From positions 1,636 to 65,635 of the forward strand of contig JADHZB010000918.1 in NCBI GenBank assembly GCA_015657535.1: a stretch of 64,000 nucleotides of DNA, read 5' to 3'. Source of the stretch: Nephromyces sp. MM_2019 (taxonomy: Eukaryota > Apicomplexa > Aconoidasida > Nephromycida). The translations under genes were made by a program, and so were the position numbers. A model generated the notes under the pieces. The model saw only the letters and a program-made list of their open reading frames with translations, was not told the DNA's origin and did not search any database. Below, piece after piece: positions 61,931 to 64,000 of the stretch (its first letter is position 1; each line of letters begins with the position of its first letter).

Positions 61931-63352
61931 TTTGGTAGTGTGTATTTAAATAAACTGTTAGTAGAATGAAGAAAAGTTTATCTATGAGATCTGAATTGAT
62001 GTGTTTAGGACTATGTCCTAGTTAGTTCGAGGAATGTTGAAGGATGAGCTGCGAGTAGACCTTTATCTCGAGTGGGAAAGTCTATAAATATATGTGTATA
62101 GCTAGTTTGTTGTGTGTTAATGTTTCCACACAGTGTGTGTCCTATTTAGATGTATATATATATATGTAACGTGGATGATGTGAAAATAGACTAGATCAAT
62201 TCGCTAGATGTAACAATAGATTGATTATGTTTGCTTGTAAATCTGCTCATGTGTGAATGTGAGTTATACATTTTGTGTGCTTTGTGTCATAAATATTAGA
62301 TAGAATCCTGTAAGCTAAGTGACTGCATAACACACACGTCATATGTCAATTCATATATATGCTACATGATAGGTGTCAAAGTGTGCCTAGAAATATGCGC
62401 TTAGCTAGCTCTATGAATGATGTTTGGGTATTAGTTCAAATATTGTGCGTACTTGCGTACATGTGTGTAAACTTCTCAAACCTAACAAATATTTTATAAT
62501 TGCTTTCAAAGCTATGCAATCTGAATAACTTTTAGAAGAAACATTGTTGAATCAATTTTAATTTATATAATTAAAAAGTTTGCATCATTGAAACCTTTTT
62601 GAGAAATTGTTGGTTATAAAGCTAAGGTTGCGTACATGTCTAAATGACACGAGCATGTTTAACTTTCTATAATTTTTAAAAAATTTTTTTAACATGAGCA
62701 ATAGTGAGTCTGTTATACAATAATAAACGCAAAAATGGCATAAAATTGAGTAATCTATCTTTCCAAAATTAGATATTAATATACATAATTAATCTTTGTT
62801 TTTCTAAAGCAATGCTAAATATTTAGTTTAAATCAGTGTACGTGGTTTTAAATGATACAATTTTTATGTATTTTTCATTTCTGAATTGCCTTTTAACTAA
62901 AGCAAGAGTAAATTAGATTTTATTCTTTTAGCTTCAAATTTCGTAGTAAAATAATTTTATCTCAGTTCTTAGTTGGTAAAAAAGTGAGTTAATTCAATTC
63001 ATTTGAAGTTTGATATTTATAGGTGGAAAAATGCGTGATTGGTAATACGTTTTATAATTTGTTTAAGCTTTATAAAAATAGTCATAATTAAATTCCGTAA
63101 CAATTTGTATTAATGATGTGAAGATGTTTGGGTGTATCCAATGTCACTCAAAAATTAGGTGAAGTATAGAATTTGCTTTTAAGCATAATTTTTTACAAGA
63201 TGTGTTTGTAAATGTATATTAACTTGACATGTAAAGATAGTTTGATTTAACAGCTATGAGAAAATTAAGACAGTGCAAGGATGTCTAAAATTTTTATTTA
63301 ATAGTGTGCACACAACAGTATTCTAGGTTAGTGATAGATATATCAACTCTTT
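61931..63352. other. AT-rich spacer upstream of EMC4-like gene
   Basis: About 1.4 kb with no supported exon or repeat array. It is GT-rich on the plus strand for 61930-62470 (CA-rich on the EMC4-like sense strand), then plain AT-rich. Confidence 0.4.
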
Positions 63353-63799
63353 TTACCTAAGTTCTCTTGGTTTTAAACTATACTTTTCAAATATCGATTT
63401 TGCAGCTCTCCAGTCAACCCTTGCTGCTGCGAGGAGTGCATTAATATTTTTAGCATGTAAGGGTAATGATGCTAATGTCTCTTCTGCTAGCAATTCTATT
63501 GAAAAATGTACAACATTTAAACATATGGAAAGATATTTAATGTAGATAAACAATGACTCAGTTGCGTGAATATATGATTTTGCACATCGTAGGGAAAACG
63601 AGAATTAATATTTATGGCAAAAGCCAGTGTGCAAAGTTCAGTATATCCTATGAAATATTATCAACAATCAATAACTTCGTATAACCTGCATTTGTAGTAG
63701 ATTTTGTAACAATACTATCACCTGAGATTTGTTCAGGAAAATTATGGGAAGTTCCATTCAAATTTCGATAAATTTTTTCATTCACAATACTCTTGAGCT
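63353..63799 (-). CDS. Unidentified protein, internal or terminal exons at window edge
   Basis: Two exons join in phase: 63799-63686 (acceptor AAGTAG, donor GTTATA) and 63496-63353 (acceptor CAATAG). The peptide runs LKSIVNEKIYRNLNGTSHN... then ELLAEETLASLPLHAKNINA and ARVDWRAAKSIFEKYSLKP. The last exon reaches TAA at 63353, but CTTAG|GTAAAA just before it is a usable donor, so the gene could continue downstream. Earlier exons should lie above 63,800 or outside the window. The helical, Ala/Leu-rich second exon loosely recalls PPR- or RAP-type repeats, but no family can be named. Confidence 0.5.
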
Positions 63800-64000
63800 C
63801 TACTTATAAATATATAAATACATATCTAAAATTTAAAAACATAGCCTAACTTCACATGCATGTAGAATTTAAACACCTACAGAATACAACGCAACATTTA
63901 CTCCATAAACAAACTTAACTACTTAGAGGAATTAACTAATCTTATTATAATAAAAAATAGAAGCACAAATACAAATTTTTATTTTCTACAAAAGATTATA

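Noticed and set aside
1..64000. CRISPR arrays, insertion sequences or integrated viral genes
   Set aside because: The tandem arrays have no unique spacers, and no transposase, integrase, reverse transcriptase or capsid motif was seen. The gene content is eukaryotic nuclear.

Overview
The window is 64 kb of AT-rich nuclear DNA from a eukaryote whose genes are rich in GT-AG introns. Three linked alveolin/IMC-type genes (25.1-35.3 kb), with chains of EKIVEVP-like and VPVPV repeats, mark it as an alveolate. Together with the RAP/OPR-type protein and the divergent pantothenate kinase they make an apicomplexan or close relative the best guess. I cannot place the genus. The sequence is a scaffold: 50 Ns interrupt a long (GT)n tract at 11,903-11,952.

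Layout. 1-1.7 kb (-): the first three exons of a REV3-like DNA polymerase zeta subunit, cut off by the window edge. 3.4-5.8 kb (-): a large two-exon alpha/beta hydrolase. 7.3-8.9 kb (+): the 3' part of an unrecognised gene. 9.4-13.4 kb (-): a seven-exon ESCRT-III gene (VPS24/CHMP3-like) whose introns are packed with GT/CA tandem repeats. 16.3-17.9 kb (-): a single-exon pantothenate kinase-like protein. 20.8-21.8 kb (+): a secreted acidic repeat protein. 22.3-23.2 kb (-): IscU. 25.1-26.2 kb (-), 29.8-32.1 kb (-) and 32.6-35.3 kb (+): three alveolins, the last two divergent from one short intergenic region. 38.2-42.3 kb (+): an 11-exon GH37 trehalase. 44.1-47.2 kb (+): a RAP-domain protein. 47.6-50.9 kb (-): a ten-exon Pescadillo. 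53.2-57.6 kb (-): an 11-exon protein disulfide isomerase. 59.4-61.9 kb: CDPF1-like (+), NOPCHAP1-like (+) and EMC4-like (-) genes. 63.3-64 kb (-): exons of an unidentified gene at the edge.

The landscape is split. About 1-13 kb and 49-57 kb carry dense GT/CA micro- and minisatellites in introns and spacers, while about 14-49 kb is plain AT-rich DNA with long apparently empty spacers. The repeat-rich parts mask real exons: REV3, VPS24, PDI and Pescadillo become visible only after exons are joined across CA-rich introns.

Functionally the genes are mostly housekeeping: translesion synthesis (REV3), membrane remodelling (VPS24), CoA synthesis, Fe-S assembly, ribosome biogenesis (Pescadillo, NOPCHAP1-like), and ER folding and membrane insertion (PDI, EMC4-like). 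Added to these are lineage-specific pellicle (alveolin), organellar RNA (RAP) and trehalose functions. All exon boundaries were read by eye from GT/AG signals, phase continuity and family similarity remembered from known proteins. No searches were run.
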